Position numbers and translations under genes: made by a program. Below the pieces are notes generated by a model, which ran no database searches, was not told the origin of the DNA, and saw nothing but the letters and a program-made list of their open reading frames with translations. This document shows, one piece after another, positions 7,327 through 16,245 of a stretch of DNA of 64,000 nucleotides. Origin of the DNA: Chryseobacterium sp. SC28 (GTDB taxonomy: Bacteria > Bacteroidota > Bacteroidia > Flavobacteriales > Weeksellaceae). Position 1 is the stretch's first letter. Each line of letters opens with the position of its first letter. The DNA lies in contig NZ_QOVY01000011.1 in NCBI RefSeq assembly GCF_003932955.1, positions 1 to 64,000 on the forward strand, written 5' to 3'.

Positions 7327-9132
7327 CTAATTTATATTGGGGCAAGTTTGCGTGCTGAAACATTGCCAAGAAATACCATTGAATATGCTTAAGCACTTGT
7401 TGGTAATATCATAAACCATCATACCCTTGACTCTATTGGCGGGAGGGATGTTAGCTATTTGGGTGCTGGTTAATCTATTAAGGACAAACCCTTTCGTTTT
7501 AGATTCTAGTGCTGTCCAAGCGCCCTTTCGTACCATCGGCCAATCATTGGCTGGGTTGCCATCGCCGTCATCGCCAGCTCTTCCCAAAGATGTAATACCG
7601 TGAATTGTAGGCAAACCGCCCACAGTAGAGGCGGGTGTTTTGAAGCAATAAGCAAAGACCGTGATGCTAATATTGGCAGCGCTACTTATTAATCCTGCGT
7701 TGTCTTTGATGCTGTAGGTCACAGTTGTGGGATTTCCACTAAAGCCGATGGTTGGTGTGAAGGTAAGAACTCCGGACGTATTCACTAACCAAGTGCCTTG
7801 GGCTGCAATGGTAAATCCTTTTACATTTCCCGAACCATCCGTTACTATGGAACTAGCACCAACTGGGGGCGTGAGGTTTACAGAGGTCGCGATAACAGTT
7901 CCGGAATTAGGATCGGTGTCGTTTGATAAAATGTTATGAGTAACCGCGTTATTGAAAGTGGTCGTGATGTTGTCATTATTAGCGACGGGAGGCTGATTAA
8001 TTCCAAAATTAAGAAGCGAAGCACTTGCGGTTTCTGATATGCTGGCAGGAAGCGTGTTATTGGTATTGCCGGCAGCATTGCCTACTACTACAAAACCACT
8101 TGGAACTACCAATCTTACCGTATAATTTCCCGGAGGGGTATTTGGGAAGACATAATTTCCCAATGTGTCTGTAGTGCTTGTGGCAATCACATTGTTTCCG
8201 GAATCCAGAAGCTGAACCGTAGCATTATTATAACCATTTCCGCTGGGAGTACCGGCGTCGTTGTCATTATAAATCGTTCCGGAAATAGCTTGATATACGG
8301 TCATCGAACTTTGACTATAGGCCGTAAATGCAGAATCACTTGCCCCTGAAAATATTTGCACGAAGCGGCGGACTTGCGTATAGTTAGCAGCAGTTATTCC
8401 AAAGTCGCTCCAATCGAAGGCCATCACTCTAAGATTACGCGTGCCGGCTAAACTGCTCACAAAAGAGGGAGGTGTTACGCTGGCCTGATAGAACTTCCAA
8501 CTTTGTGTAGCTACCACACTTACGCTGCTGAAACCCACAGTAAGGGGAGTGCCTATAACATTGTTGCTGGCATCAGTCACTCTAAACGTATCATTTGATC
8601 CTGAGATATCGCCAACTTGCGTTACTATAAAATCTGGAATGCCGTCTCCTATAGAGCCGGGGTTAATACTAGTAATCACATAATTAATTTCTGAAGAGGC
8701 GGGTAGATTATAAATTGCTGTTCCGAGATTCAAACCATTAGTTCCATCTACCAAATAAGTATTTAGATTATTGGTGACAGGCGGGTTTGGCGTGGTGGCA
8801 CTACCGGAACCTCCATATTGATAGCCCACTCCTATGTAGGAGGAACTACTTGGAGCCGGCATGAAATTGACAGGTAGGGCATTAAAAATTCTTGGCGTAA
8901 AGGTCTGTCCATTCGCCGTTAAAATCGCATCATTAACTCCCGTAGAAATCACAGTCCCGTTCCATCTTATGGCAAGGAGATTGTGGCTGTTGTCTGGTTT
9001 TGTTGTGCTAATGGCATCTTTACTACTGGTCCAATATCCGTTGTAATCTGTATAGACTTGTGTAACTTCGTTTGCAGATTGAGAAAATAAAAAGGCCGGA
9101 ATCAAAAGCAATAAGTAGATTATTTTTTTCAT
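7327..9132 (-). CDS. Secreted multidomain surface protein (SdrD B-like)
   Basis: A 601-residue protein with a Sec signal peptide (MKKIIYLLLLIPAFLFSQS). Residues about 20-280 are an unrecognised Ser/Thr/Gly-rich beta region. Residues about 284-372 are an SdrD B-type/Cna-B-like domain (GTIYNDNDAG, LGNYVFPNTPPGNYTVRL). Residues about 378-490 are a cadherin/VCBS-like Ig repeat (PPVANNDNITTTFNN, NILSNDTDPNSG). The C-terminus carries a GMMVYDITNKCL-YNGxxW-type module shared with the neighbouring gene. No standard type IX sorting domain is visible. It probably sits at the cell surface as an adhesin or structural protein. It is separated by 11 bp from the upstream gene 9144-9689, so the two are likely co-transcribed. 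Confidence 0.8.
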   Translation of the reverse strand: MKKIIYLLLLIPAFLFSQSANEVTQVYTDYNGYWTSSKDAISTTKPDNSHNLLAIRWNGTVISTGVNDAILTANGQTFTPRIFNALPVNFMPAPSSSSYIGVGYQYGGSGSATTPNPPVTNNLNTYLVDGTNGLNLGTAIYNLPASSEINYVITSINPGSIGDGIPDFIVTQVGDISGSNDTFRVTDASNNVIGTPLTVGFSSVSVVATQSWKFYQASVTPPSFVSSLAGTRNLRVMAFDWSDFGITAANYTQVRRFVQIFSGASDSAFTAYSQSSMTVYQAISGTIYNDNDAGTPSGNGYNNATVQLLDSGNNVIATSTTDTLGNYVFPNTPPGNYTVRLVVPSGFVVVGNAAGNTNNTLPASISETASASLLNFGINQPPVANNDNITTTFNNAVTHNILSNDTDPNSGTVIATSVNLTPPVGASSIVTDGSGNVKGFTIAAQGTWLVNTSGVLTFTPTIGFSGNPTTVTYSIKDNAGLISSAANISITVFAYCFKTPASTVGGLPTIHGITSLGRAGDDGDGNPANDWPMVRKGAWTALESKTKGFVLNRLTSTQIANIPPANRVKGMMVYDITNKCLSIFNGISWQCFSTQTCPNIN

Positions 9133-9143
9133 AAGATTTTTGG

Positions 9144-9689
9144 TTATGGTTTCCAGAAACTCCAGACCTTTCCGTTATAAAAACACAGCATATCGTTGCT
9201 CAAATCATAGACCATCATGCCCGGTGAAGGATTGACTACAGAAGAATACTTATCTACCAAGGGCAAAACCATCGCTTTATCGGTGTCTTCCAAAACCAAT
9301 ATCCCCGGCGTAGCAGTTGGCGTACCGATGGATACTCTGGCATCTGTTCTTTCCACAAGGGAACTTTGAAGAGACGTATCTGCCACGCCGGTATTATCTA
9401 CGGTTAAATCAAACCAAATAGGCGTAGTATTGGTTTCTTTATAGTATTTTATTTTTTTATCCGTGGTATCGAATATTAATGTTCCCGGGACTGCACTTGC
9501 AGCTTGAACAACGCTGGCAGACTCAACCCAAGGCAGTAGAATTCCTTTCTGTTTGGAAGCATCACCCGATACATTGCCAAATTCTAAGGAGACCGAAGCA
9601 CTGGAAATTGAAGATTTGCCTATGGATACTTGTGAATAGGCGTTAAAAGGAACAAGCATAAATGCCAAGAGAATAGCAATTATTTTCAT
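9144..9689 (-). CDS. Secreted protein with repeated G-x-[ML]-[VI]-[YF]-D module
   Basis: A 181-residue secreted protein with a signal peptide (MKIIAILLAFMLVPFNAYSQ). After a SIGKSSISSASVSLEFGN segment, typical of flavobacterial proteins that describe themselves as fibre or tail-like, come two copies of a short module. One is GTLIFDTTDKKIKYYKE ending in W near residue 90; the other is GMMVYDLSNDMLCFYNGKVW at the C-terminus. The same module ends the next protein downstream. Function is unknown; an extracellular role is inferred from the signal peptide. Confidence 0.75.
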   Translation of the reverse strand: MKIIAILLAFMLVPFNAYSQVSIGKSSISSASVSLEFGNVSGDASKQKGILLPWVESASVVQAASAVPGTLIFDTTDKKIKYYKETNTTPIWFDLTVDNTGVADTSLQSSLVERTDARVSIGTPTATPGILVLEDTDKAMVLPLVDKYSSVVNPSPGMMVYDLSNDMLCFYNGKVWSFWKP

Positions 9690-9934
9690 CAGTATTTTTC
9701 TGTGTTTAAGGCTAATATAATTGATAAAGTCAAAATTTATCTCTGCAAAAATAAGAAAAAATGCACTATGCCCAAATGAAGCTAACCCTCCAAAGTAGAG
9801 TTTTCTTAATCATTGAGTGTTTTTATGCAAAAAATTTTATGGAAATGTCGAAATAATCAATAGCGGCCAAAGTGGCTAAATATCAATAAGTCCGCGAGTT
9901 CACTAAGTTAATTTCCTTTGCTGCCGCGCCCGCC

Positions 9935-10231
9935 TCAAGCCAAAAACTTCAACTCCTTGTCCTTGAATTGATTATTCTTCACCAGTTGGTTCATCGCTTT
10001 GAGTGTTTTCTTACGGATTTTTGCCAAGATCCGCACATTTTTGTCCTCACTGTAGTCGAAGATGTTATCTTCAAAAGAGAAGACGTCGCCTTTTTTGAAT
10101 GTGATATGGTTTTCTTTCAGCTCTTTCAGCAGCATCAGGTTGGTCATAATTTTAAGAGACGTATTTTCTGCCGCTTCCAGATGTTTCAAGGATTTGAGAA
10201 TTTCTTTTTTATATTTTTTCTTAGAATTCAT
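9935..10231 (-). CDS. Hypothetical small basic protein
   Basis: A 98-residue Lys/Leu-rich protein, probably helical, with no signal peptide or membrane segment. The ATG at 10231 is preferred over one eight codons upstream because the first eight residues (MRNIKFLL) read through untranslated-looking sequence and the lysine-rich body starts at MNSKKKYKK. I do not recognise a family. The central segment (FKKGDVFSFEDNIFDYSEDKNVRIL) looks like a folded beta element. It is isolated, with no close neighbour on its strand. Confidence 0.5.
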   Translation of the reverse strand: MNSKKKYKKEILKSLKHLEAAENTSLKIMTNLMLLKELKENHITFKKGDVFSFEDNIFDYSEDKNVRILAKIRKKTLKAMNQLVKNNQFKDKELKFLA

Positions 10232-10509
10232 AAGGAGGAATTTAATGTTTCTCAATGGCAGCTTATACCTTTTGCTGATAAAGCCTCAGCAGGCTCCGTT
10301 GGTCAATGTTTAGTATTGCGATAACAACTACAATGATCACCCAGCTTGTCGAAGAGCTCCGATACAAAACGCTCGCAAAGTGTTTTTTTTCAATTTTAAA
10401 GCATTTCAACTTCCGGAAAATAAGATGATATCAATCTGCCAGCGTTAATCTGCGAAAGGTATAAAAATATCTTCAGAATTTCTTACTTTTGACCAAAATA
10501 AATCTAAAA

Positions 10510-11778
10510 ATGCAAGACCCCATCTTCGACCTTATTGAAAAAGAAAAAGAACGACAAACCCACGGCATCGAACTCATTGCCTCGGAGAATTTTGTTTCCG
10601 AAAATGTCATGAAAGCGATGGGAAGCGTGCTGACCAACAAATATGCGGAAGGCTACCCGGGCAGGCGCTACTACGGCGGCTGCGAAGTGGTAGACGAGGT
10701 AGAGCAGTTGGCCATCGACAGGGCCAACGAGCTTTTCGGCGTCGAATATGCGAATGTGCAACCGCATTCCGGTTCGCAGGCCAACGCGGCGATTTATCTG
10801 GCGATTCTGAAGCCCGGCGACAAGGTGATGGGAATGGATCTTTCTATGGGAGGCCATTTGACGCACGGTTCAGCGGTCAATTTCTCCGGAATCCAATACC
10901 AAGTATGTTCTTACGGCGTCCAAAGAGAAACCGGCCTCATCGATTATGATCAAATGAGAGAAGTTGCGCTTCGCGAAAAACCCAAAATGCTGATTGCAGG
11001 ATTTTCTGCATATTCCAGAGATTTAGATTATGCCAAATTCCGGGAAGTGGCAGACGAGGTGGGTGCCACACTTTGGGCAGATATTGCGCATCCCGCAGGT
11101 CTGGTTGCCAAAGGACTTTTAAATAATCCATTCGAGCATTGCCACGTTGTTACGACCACCACGCACAAAACTTTAAGAGGCCCAAGAGGTGGAATGATCT
11201 TGCTGGGCAAAGATTTCGAAAACACGTACGGACATAAAACGCCAAAAGGCGAGACTAAGATGATGAGTGCCGTTTTGGACAGCGCCGTCTTCCCGGGTAT
11301 CCAAGGCGGGCCGTTGGAACACGTGATCGGTGCGAAAGCCGTGGCCTTTGCCGAAGCGATTGATCCTAAATTTGAAGCGTACGCACAGCAGGTGAAGGCC
11401 AATGCCCAGGCCTTGTCTAAAGCGATGGTAGATCTCGGTTTCGAAATCGTAAGTGGCGGAACGGATAATCACCTGATGCTGATTGATCTGAGAAATAAAA
11501 ACGTTAACGGTAAAGAAACCGAGCAAGCCTTGGTAAAGGCCGATATTACCTGCAACAAAAATATGGTGCCGTTTGACGACAAATCGCCGTTTACAACTTC
11601 GGGCATCCGCCTGGGAACTGCTGCCATCACGACGCGGGGTTTGAAGGAAAACGATATGCCAACCATCGCCGGATTGATTTCGGAAGTTGTAGACGGCATC
11701 GGGAATGATGAAGTTATAGCTTCTGTAAAAAAGAAAGTGAACGATCTGATGCAAGGTCGCGCGCTATTCAACTATTAA
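10510..11778 (+). CDS. glyA: Serine hydroxymethyltransferase
   Basis: PLP enzyme converting serine and tetrahydrofolate to glycine and 5,10-methylene-tetrahydrofolate in the cytoplasm. It is 422 residues, the normal length. The ATG at 10510 ([20 protein letters not shown]) is the family start; the frame is open from a TTG at 10489 but those residues are not part of the family. Visible family features are [28 protein letters not shown] and the PLP-lysine motif [23 protein letters not shown] box at 10484-10491 lies just upstream. A terminator follows. Confidence 0.97.
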   Translation: MQDPIFDLIEKEKERQTHGIELIASENFVSENVMKAMGSVLTNKYAEGYPGRRYYGGCEVVDEVEQLAIDRANELFGVEYANVQPHSGSQANAAIYLAILKPGDKVMGMDLSMGGHLTHGSAVNFSGIQYQVCSYGVQRETGLIDYDQMREVALREKPKMLIAGFSAYSRDLDYAKFREVADEVGATLWADIAHPAGLVAKGLLNNPFEHCHVVTTTTHKTLRGPRGGMILLGKDFENTYGHKTPKGETKMMSAVLDSAVFPGIQGGPLEHVIGAKAVAFAEAIDPKFEAYAQQVKANAQALSKAMVDLGFEIVSGGTDNHLMLIDLRNKNVNGKETEQALVKADITCNKNMVPFDDKSPFTTSGIRLGTAAITTRGLKENDMPTIAGLISEVVDGIGNDEVIASVKKKVNDLMQGRALFNY

Positions 11779-11798
11779 CAAATCTTAAACTTTACAAT

Positions 11799-11832
11799 AA
11801 AAGAATGGACAAACGCGTTCATTCTTTTTTTG
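11799..11832 (+). terminator. Terminator between glyA and recX
   Basis: AAAAGAATGGAC (799-810 of this kilobase pair block) pairs with GTTCATTCTTTT ending at 11828, with one G-T wobble, a 6-base loop and a T-run. It lies directly after glyA and just before the recX start. Confidence 0.75.
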
Positions 11833-11842
11833 TTGGATGCTC

Positions 11843-12304
11843 ATGGAAAAGAAGTCCTACACTTTCGAGGAAATCAAGCAGAAGATGGTCAACTACTGCG
11901 TTTATCAGGATCGCTGCCACGCCGAGGTAGAGCAGAAGATGCGGGATTTCCTGCTGATCCCCGAAGCAAAGGATGAGATTTTTCTTTATTTGATCCAAGA
12001 AAATTATCTGAACGAAGAACGTTTCACGAGGAGCTATATCCGGGGGAAGTTCTACATCAAAAACTGGGGCAGAAATAAAATCCGGATGAATCTGAAGCAA
12101 AAGGGCATTACCGAAAAGCTGATTGCGGCCTGTATGGATGAGATCGACGAGGCCGATTACGCAGAAACCATCCAAAAGCTTTATCAAAATTATTTTGCCG
12201 CTCAAAAAGACCCACAAGAATACCGGAAAAAAAGCAAAACGATCAGGCATTTATTGTCCCGGGGCTTTGAGTATCAGGTCATTCTGGAGCTTTTACAAGA
12301 GTAG
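11843..12304 (+). CDS. recX: RecX family regulatory protein
   Basis: A 153-residue RecX, a small helical protein that binds RecA filaments and limits recombinase activity. Three-helix RecX repeats are recognisable: CVYQDRCHAEVEQKM, LIQENYLNEERFTRSYIRGK and GRNKIRMNLKQKGIT, with a further repeat at LLSRGFEYQVILELLQ. The ATG at 11843 starts the family sequence; another ATG lies two codons upstream at 11837. It is not next to recA. RecX is often SOS-linked elsewhere, but no LexA-type site is visible here. Confidence 0.88.
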   Translation: MEKKSYTFEEIKQKMVNYCVYQDRCHAEVEQKMRDFLLIPEAKDEIFLYLIQENYLNEERFTRSYIRGKFYIKNWGRNKIRMNLKQKGITEKLIAACMDEIDEADYAETIQKLYQNYFAAQKDPQEYRKKSKTIRHLLSRGFEYQVILELLQE

Positions 12305-12418
12305 CAGATTCTAAGATTAATTTTATTTAATATGTCAATTCAGCTCATAAAGCCCAATTAAATTCTTAAAATAAATAAAAAATTATTAATTTCGTCCCAA
12401 ATTTGATCAAATAAATTC

Positions 12419-13072
12419 ATGAAAAAGCTATTTCTGATATCCACGCTACTCCTTTTTGGGTTCACCAATGCGCAGTCCATTAAATATGGTGTCACCGGCA
12501 GTGTTCACAATGGCTCTATAGCCGGCATACACGGGGTTTCCAAAAGTCAGTTTGGCGGCAGCATTGGTGCTTTTGCAGATTTTTCTTTGGTTACCAATGA
12601 TATTTATGACTCGGCTTGGCTGTATTTCACCCCGCAGGTGGAGATGTACACGATAAGCGAAAAGGGCGACTGGGACGAGGATAAGTCCGGTTATCAGAAG
12701 TATAATAATATCTATTTGGCCGTTCCCCTTTATATTAAATATTTCATCAAAAATCACGGTTACAAAGGTGATCTCTACATTATGGCCGGTCCCAAATTGG
12801 AGTTTTTGGTTTCCGACAAGCAGGAAGAGGGCGATGCGGTGAGCAAAGCCACAGCAGCGGGCAGAGACCCGAAATATTTCGGCTTGGATCAGAAGATCGA
12901 TTCTTTCGGCTATGGCGTCAGCGTCAAAGTGGGGGCAAAGGTAGATGAGAAGATCGAGGTATTTATAAGATTCGACCGCGGCCTTTCCAAAGTTTATCCC
13001 GATTACAGAGACGCTACTTACAACAGGTTCTTGGCCGTGGGTCTCAGCTATTATTTGGGCGAAACAGATTAG
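12419..13072 (+). CDS. Outer membrane beta-barrel protein (PorT-like)
   Basis: A 217-residue protein with a signal peptide (MKKLFLISTLLLFGFTNAQ) and alternating hydrophobic/aromatic beta strands ending in an aromatic-rich FLAVGLSYYLGETD, characteristic of the outer membrane beta-barrel protein family of Bacteroidota. Gly-rich N-terminal strands (GVTGSVHNGSIAGIHG) are typical. It precedes the Wza-type lipoprotein by about 50 bases but has no evident polysaccharide function. The exact role is unknown. Confidence 0.75.
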   Translation: MKKLFLISTLLLFGFTNAQSIKYGVTGSVHNGSIAGIHGVSKSQFGGSIGAFADFSLVTNDIYDSAWLYFTPQVEMYTISEKGDWDEDKSGYQKYNNIYLAVPLYIKYFIKNHGYKGDLYIMAGPKLEFLVSDKQEEGDAVSKATAAGRDPKYFGLDQKIDSFGYGVSVKVGAKVDEKIEVFIRFDRGLSKVYPDYRDATYNRFLAVGLSYYLGETD

Positions 13073-13100
13073 CGTAAAACATACACTGCGAAAGTTTTTG

Positions 13101-13108
13101 TACTTTTG
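13101..13108 (+). promoter_or_regulatory. -7 box before the export lipoprotein gene
   Basis: TACTTTTG matches TAnnTTTG and ends 12 bases before the ATG at 13121. No convincing -33 TTG is seen. It is likely the start of transcription of the capsule operon. Confidence 0.4.
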
Positions 13109-13120
13109 CAGACTTCAAAA

Positions 13121-13903
13121 ATGAAAAAACAAACCTTTCTATTGCTCCTATTTTTTTTAGCTTTTTCTTGTAAGCCCAAAGAAAATATGATCTACATGAG
13201 CAATCACAACTTCGATCAGGAAGTTAATCAGGCCAGATATACAGGACTTAAAATCAAAGAAGCCGACGTGCTGGACATCAAGGTCTCTGCGTTCGACGAG
13301 ATCGCCGTCAAGCCTTTCAATCTCAGCTCGATGGCCGCCACCAATAATCCCGAAGCCGCCGCTTCCGGAGCAGGCTCCGGGCAATACATCGTTTCTGCCG
13401 ACGGCTACATCGTGATGCCCGTCCTGGGAAAAATATATTGCTTGGGAATGACCAAAAAACAACTCGAGCAGGATATAGAAGAACGGCTCAAGGTCTATCT
13501 CACCGATCCCAGAGTGGACGTGAGGCTCACCAACTTCAGCATCAGTGTGCTGGGAGCGGTGGGAAGTCCGGGACAAAAAACCAGCAACAAAGAGAAACTC
13601 AATCTCTTCGAAGCCATTGCTATTGCAGGCGATATGAGCCCTTCTGCCGACAGAACCAATGTGAAACTGCTGCGATACTCCGAGGCGAGCCAAAGTGATA
13701 CTTTGATCACGCTGGATTTTTCCGATGCCGGCATCGTGAAGTCGCCTTATTACTATTTGCAGCAAAACGATATTCTCTATGTAGAGCCCGACAAAAATGC
13801 GCAGATTGCTGCAAACAACACGAACCCCAATCGGACACTATTCCTTCAGTTGTTAGCCGTTGGGATTAGTATGATATCCTTTATTATCGGTGTTACGAAT
13901 TAA
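13121..13903 (+). CDS. Polysaccharide export lipoprotein (Wza/OPX family)
   Basis: A 260-residue outer membrane polysaccharide export protein. A lipobox signal peptide (MKKQTFLLLLFFLAFSC) gives a lipidated Cys. The polysaccharide biosynthesis/export domain follows (ADVLDIKVSAFDE, SADGYIVMPVLGKIY), then a SLBB-type segment (FSISVLGAVGSPG). A hydrophobic C-terminal segment (LLAVGISMISFIIGV) is typical of short OPX proteins of Bacteroidota that pair with a Wzc. An ATG at 13121 is used; the frame is open from a TTG at 13106 that overlaps the -7 box. The stop is 3 bases before the wzc start, so they form one operon. Confidence 0.92.
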   Translation: MKKQTFLLLLFFLAFSCKPKENMIYMSNHNFDQEVNQARYTGLKIKEADVLDIKVSAFDEIAVKPFNLSSMAATNNPEAAASGAGSGQYIVSADGYIVMPVLGKIYCLGMTKKQLEQDIEERLKVYLTDPRVDVRLTNFSISVLGAVGSPGQKTSNKEKLNLFEAIAIAGDMSPSADRTNVKLLRYSEASQSDTLITLDFSDAGIVKSPYYYLQQNDILYVEPDKNAQIAANNTNPNRTLFLQLLAVGISMISFIIGVTN

Positions 13904-13906
13904 ACC

Positions 13907-16237
13907 ATGGAATTATTAGATCAGAATACCAGCGCTCCCACCAAACGTATTAATTTCAAAAAAGAAATAGTGCGCTATCTGCGCTATTGGCCTTTATTGA
14001 TTTTAAGCATGCTTATTTTCTATTTAGGCGCCTATTTCTATCTCAAATATACCCAACCCCAATACCTTTCCAAAACCACCTTGCTGTTTCAAGAAGCTTC
14101 CAATGGCAAAGGTGCTTTAAGCGATCTCAAGAGTTTGGGAATGGGCGTTAGTAGCGATGAAGAACTGCAGGGCGAGGCCGCCATCATTGTTTCCAAACCC
14201 ATCCTCCAACGCGTGGGCAAAAACCTCAATCTGGATGTCAGTTTCTATGTTAAGGGCAAGATCAGAGAAGTGGAACTGTACGACCGTTCGCCCTTCACGG
14301 GAAAGATTATCGTAGAGAAACCCGATTTCTCGGGCGCTTCCTATTTTATAGAACCCGTCGACCAGCGAACTTATCGCTTGACGGAAGGCCCGCTGCTATC
14401 CTCGAAAAACACTTTCAGATATGACGTGCCGGCCTCCTTGCCCTTGGGTACGGTGATTATCAGCAGAAAAGAAGACTTCCGACCCTACCGCGTCAAAGTG
14501 GTATTCAACAAGATGAAAAATGTGGTCCGATCGCTGGAAGGCGGCGTGAAGGCGCAGATTGTCAGCGGTCTGTTGATGGATCTCACTTTGACCGGTCCCG
14601 TGCCGCAAAAATCCGAGGATATCCTCAATGAACTGTCGCACCAATACAATATCGACGGCATCAACGACAAAAATATCGAGGCCCAAAACACCGCCGACTT
14701 TATCGATAGCCGCTTGGCACTGATCTCCGGCGATCTTGAAAAAGTGGAGAGCGACAAAGAAAATTTCAAAAAAGCCAACCGCATCACCGATTTGGACGTT
14801 CAGGCCGGCATCGCCGTCAACCGGCTCACAGGCAATGTGGAGAATATCTTCAACCAGTCGGTACAGTTGGAGGTTCTCAAGGCCGTGGGCGCTATGGCAG
14901 ACTCCGGCAAAGAGCAGCTATACCCAACGGGTCTGGGCTTGCCCGCCACCACAGAAAAACTACTCACGCAGTACAATGAACTCTTGCTCACCAAGAAGAG
15001 AACTTTGAAGCAGGCCACGCCGGCGAATCCCGCCATCAAAGCCTTCGACAAAGAATTGGCAGAGCTCGGCGTGGCCATCCGGAAAAACATCCAGGAGAGC
15101 AGCGCCCAGATCCGCCAACGGGTGGGACAGACCAATATGGAAATGGACGAGGACAAAAGAGCCATCGAAAAATATCCCACGCAGGAGAGAACGTTCAGAA
15201 ATATAGAAAGGCAACGCAACCTCAAAGAATCCTTATATCTCTATCTGCTCCAAAAAAGAGAAGAAAATGCCATCACCTTGGCCGTGACGGCGCCGAAGAG
15301 CAAAGTGGTGAATCCCGCCTACACCGTTGGCGTGGTCTCGCCCAACTATGGTCAGATCCGAACCATGGCGCTCTTAGCCGGTTTTCTGCTCCCAATAGCC
15401 GTTCTGGTTATTATCAAAATACTCGATAACAAGATCCGCACGAAAGAAGATATCGAAGGCGTGGCACCCAATATTCCGGTGATTGCCGAAATCCCCTTGT
15501 CCGAAGCCCATCGGCCGGTGGTGGAGCGCAGCGATTTTACCATTTTTGCTGAGTCCTTCCGAATCCTCATCTCCAACATCAAGTTTATTTTGAGATCCAA
15601 GGAGATCAGCAAGGGCGGCGTCGTCCTCATCACCTCGTCTGTCAAAGGCGAGGGCAAGACCATCATCTCTATCAATACAGCCCTCACCCTCTGCGGCAGC
15701 GGAAAGGTTCTGCTAATCGGCGCAGACATCCGAAATCCGCAACTCCACAAGTTTATAGACCGGAACAAAAAAGGACTCACGGATTTTTTGGTGTCCAAAG
15801 ATCTTCCCATTCAGCATTTCATCCTCAATTCGGGCTTGGATGCCAACCTGGATGTCCTCTTTAGCGGTGCCAAAGCACCCAATCCCAATGATCTCCTGAG
15901 TATGAAGAAGTTCGATGATATGATTGCGTTTCTGAAAAACGAGTACGACTATATCATTATGGACTCTGCACCCGTGATGCTCGTGAGCGACTCGATGCAC
16001 CTCGTAGAGATTGCTGATCTTGTGATCTACGCGGTGAAATCGGAGTTTACGGATACCGAGATGTTGTCTTTTGCCCAAAACTTCTGCAGGGACAATCAGA
16101 TTCAGAATATGGTCTTCGTGCTCAACAACGTCAAACCCGAATATTCCAAATACGGCTATAAATATGGCTACGGCTATTACTCCTACGTGAGGCCGAAAAA
16201 CAAACTGGCTCAATTTTTTAGAAAGGATAGCGAATAA
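13907..16237 (+). CDS. Wzc-like capsule co-polymerase tyrosine kinase
   Basis: A 776-residue PCP-2a protein: an inner-membrane Wzz-type chain-length domain fused to a bacterial tyrosine kinase. TM1 is about residues 28-48 and TM2 about 485-505, bounding a large periplasmic coiled-coil region. The kinase domain has Walker A (SSVKGEGKT, about 576), Walker A' (LLIGADIRNPQLH, about 600) and Walker B (YIIMDSAPV, about 681). The C-terminus has a tyrosine cluster of eight Tyr within 16 residues (about 745-762) for autophosphorylation. It pairs with the Wza-type protein upstream to control polymer length and export. The domain order is complete. Confidence 0.95.
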   Translation: MELLDQNTSAPTKRINFKKEIVRYLRYWPLLILSMLIFYLGAYFYLKYTQPQYLSKTTLLFQEASNGKGALSDLKSLGMGVSSDEELQGEAAIIVSKPILQRVGKNLNLDVSFYVKGKIREVELYDRSPFTGKIIVEKPDFSGASYFIEPVDQRTYRLTEGPLLSSKNTFRYDVPASLPLGTVIISRKEDFRPYRVKVVFNKMKNVVRSLEGGVKAQIVSGLLMDLTLTGPVPQKSEDILNELSHQYNIDGINDKNIEAQNTADFIDSRLALISGDLEKVESDKENFKKANRITDLDVQAGIAVNRLTGNVENIFNQSVQLEVLKAVGAMADSGKEQLYPTGLGLPATTEKLLTQYNELLLTKKRTLKQATPANPAIKAFDKELAELGVAIRKNIQESSAQIRQRVGQTNMEMDEDKRAIEKYPTQERTFRNIERQRNLKESLYLYLLQKREENAITLAVTAPKSKVVNPAYTVGVVSPNYGQIRTMALLAGFLLPIAVLVIIKILDNKIRTKEDIEGVAPNIPVIAEIPLSEAHRPVVERSDFTIFAESFRILISNIKFILRSKEISKGGVVLITSSVKGEGKTIISINTALTLCGSGKVLLIGADIRNPQLHKFIDRNKKGLTDFLVSKDLPIQHFILNSGLDANLDVLFSGAKAPNPNDLLSMKKFDDMIAFLKNEYDYIIMDSAPVMLVSDSMHLVEIADLVIYAVKSEFTDTEMLSFAQNFCRDNQIQNMVFVLNNVKPEYSKYGYKYGYGYYSYVRPKNKLAQFFRKDSE

Positions 16238-16245
16238 ATTAAGTA

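Noticed and set aside
13157-13765. 202-codon minus-strand frame inside the export lipoprotein gene
   Set aside because: The plus-strand gene has a lipobox and an OPX domain; the antisense protein resembles nothing and is His/Arg rich.
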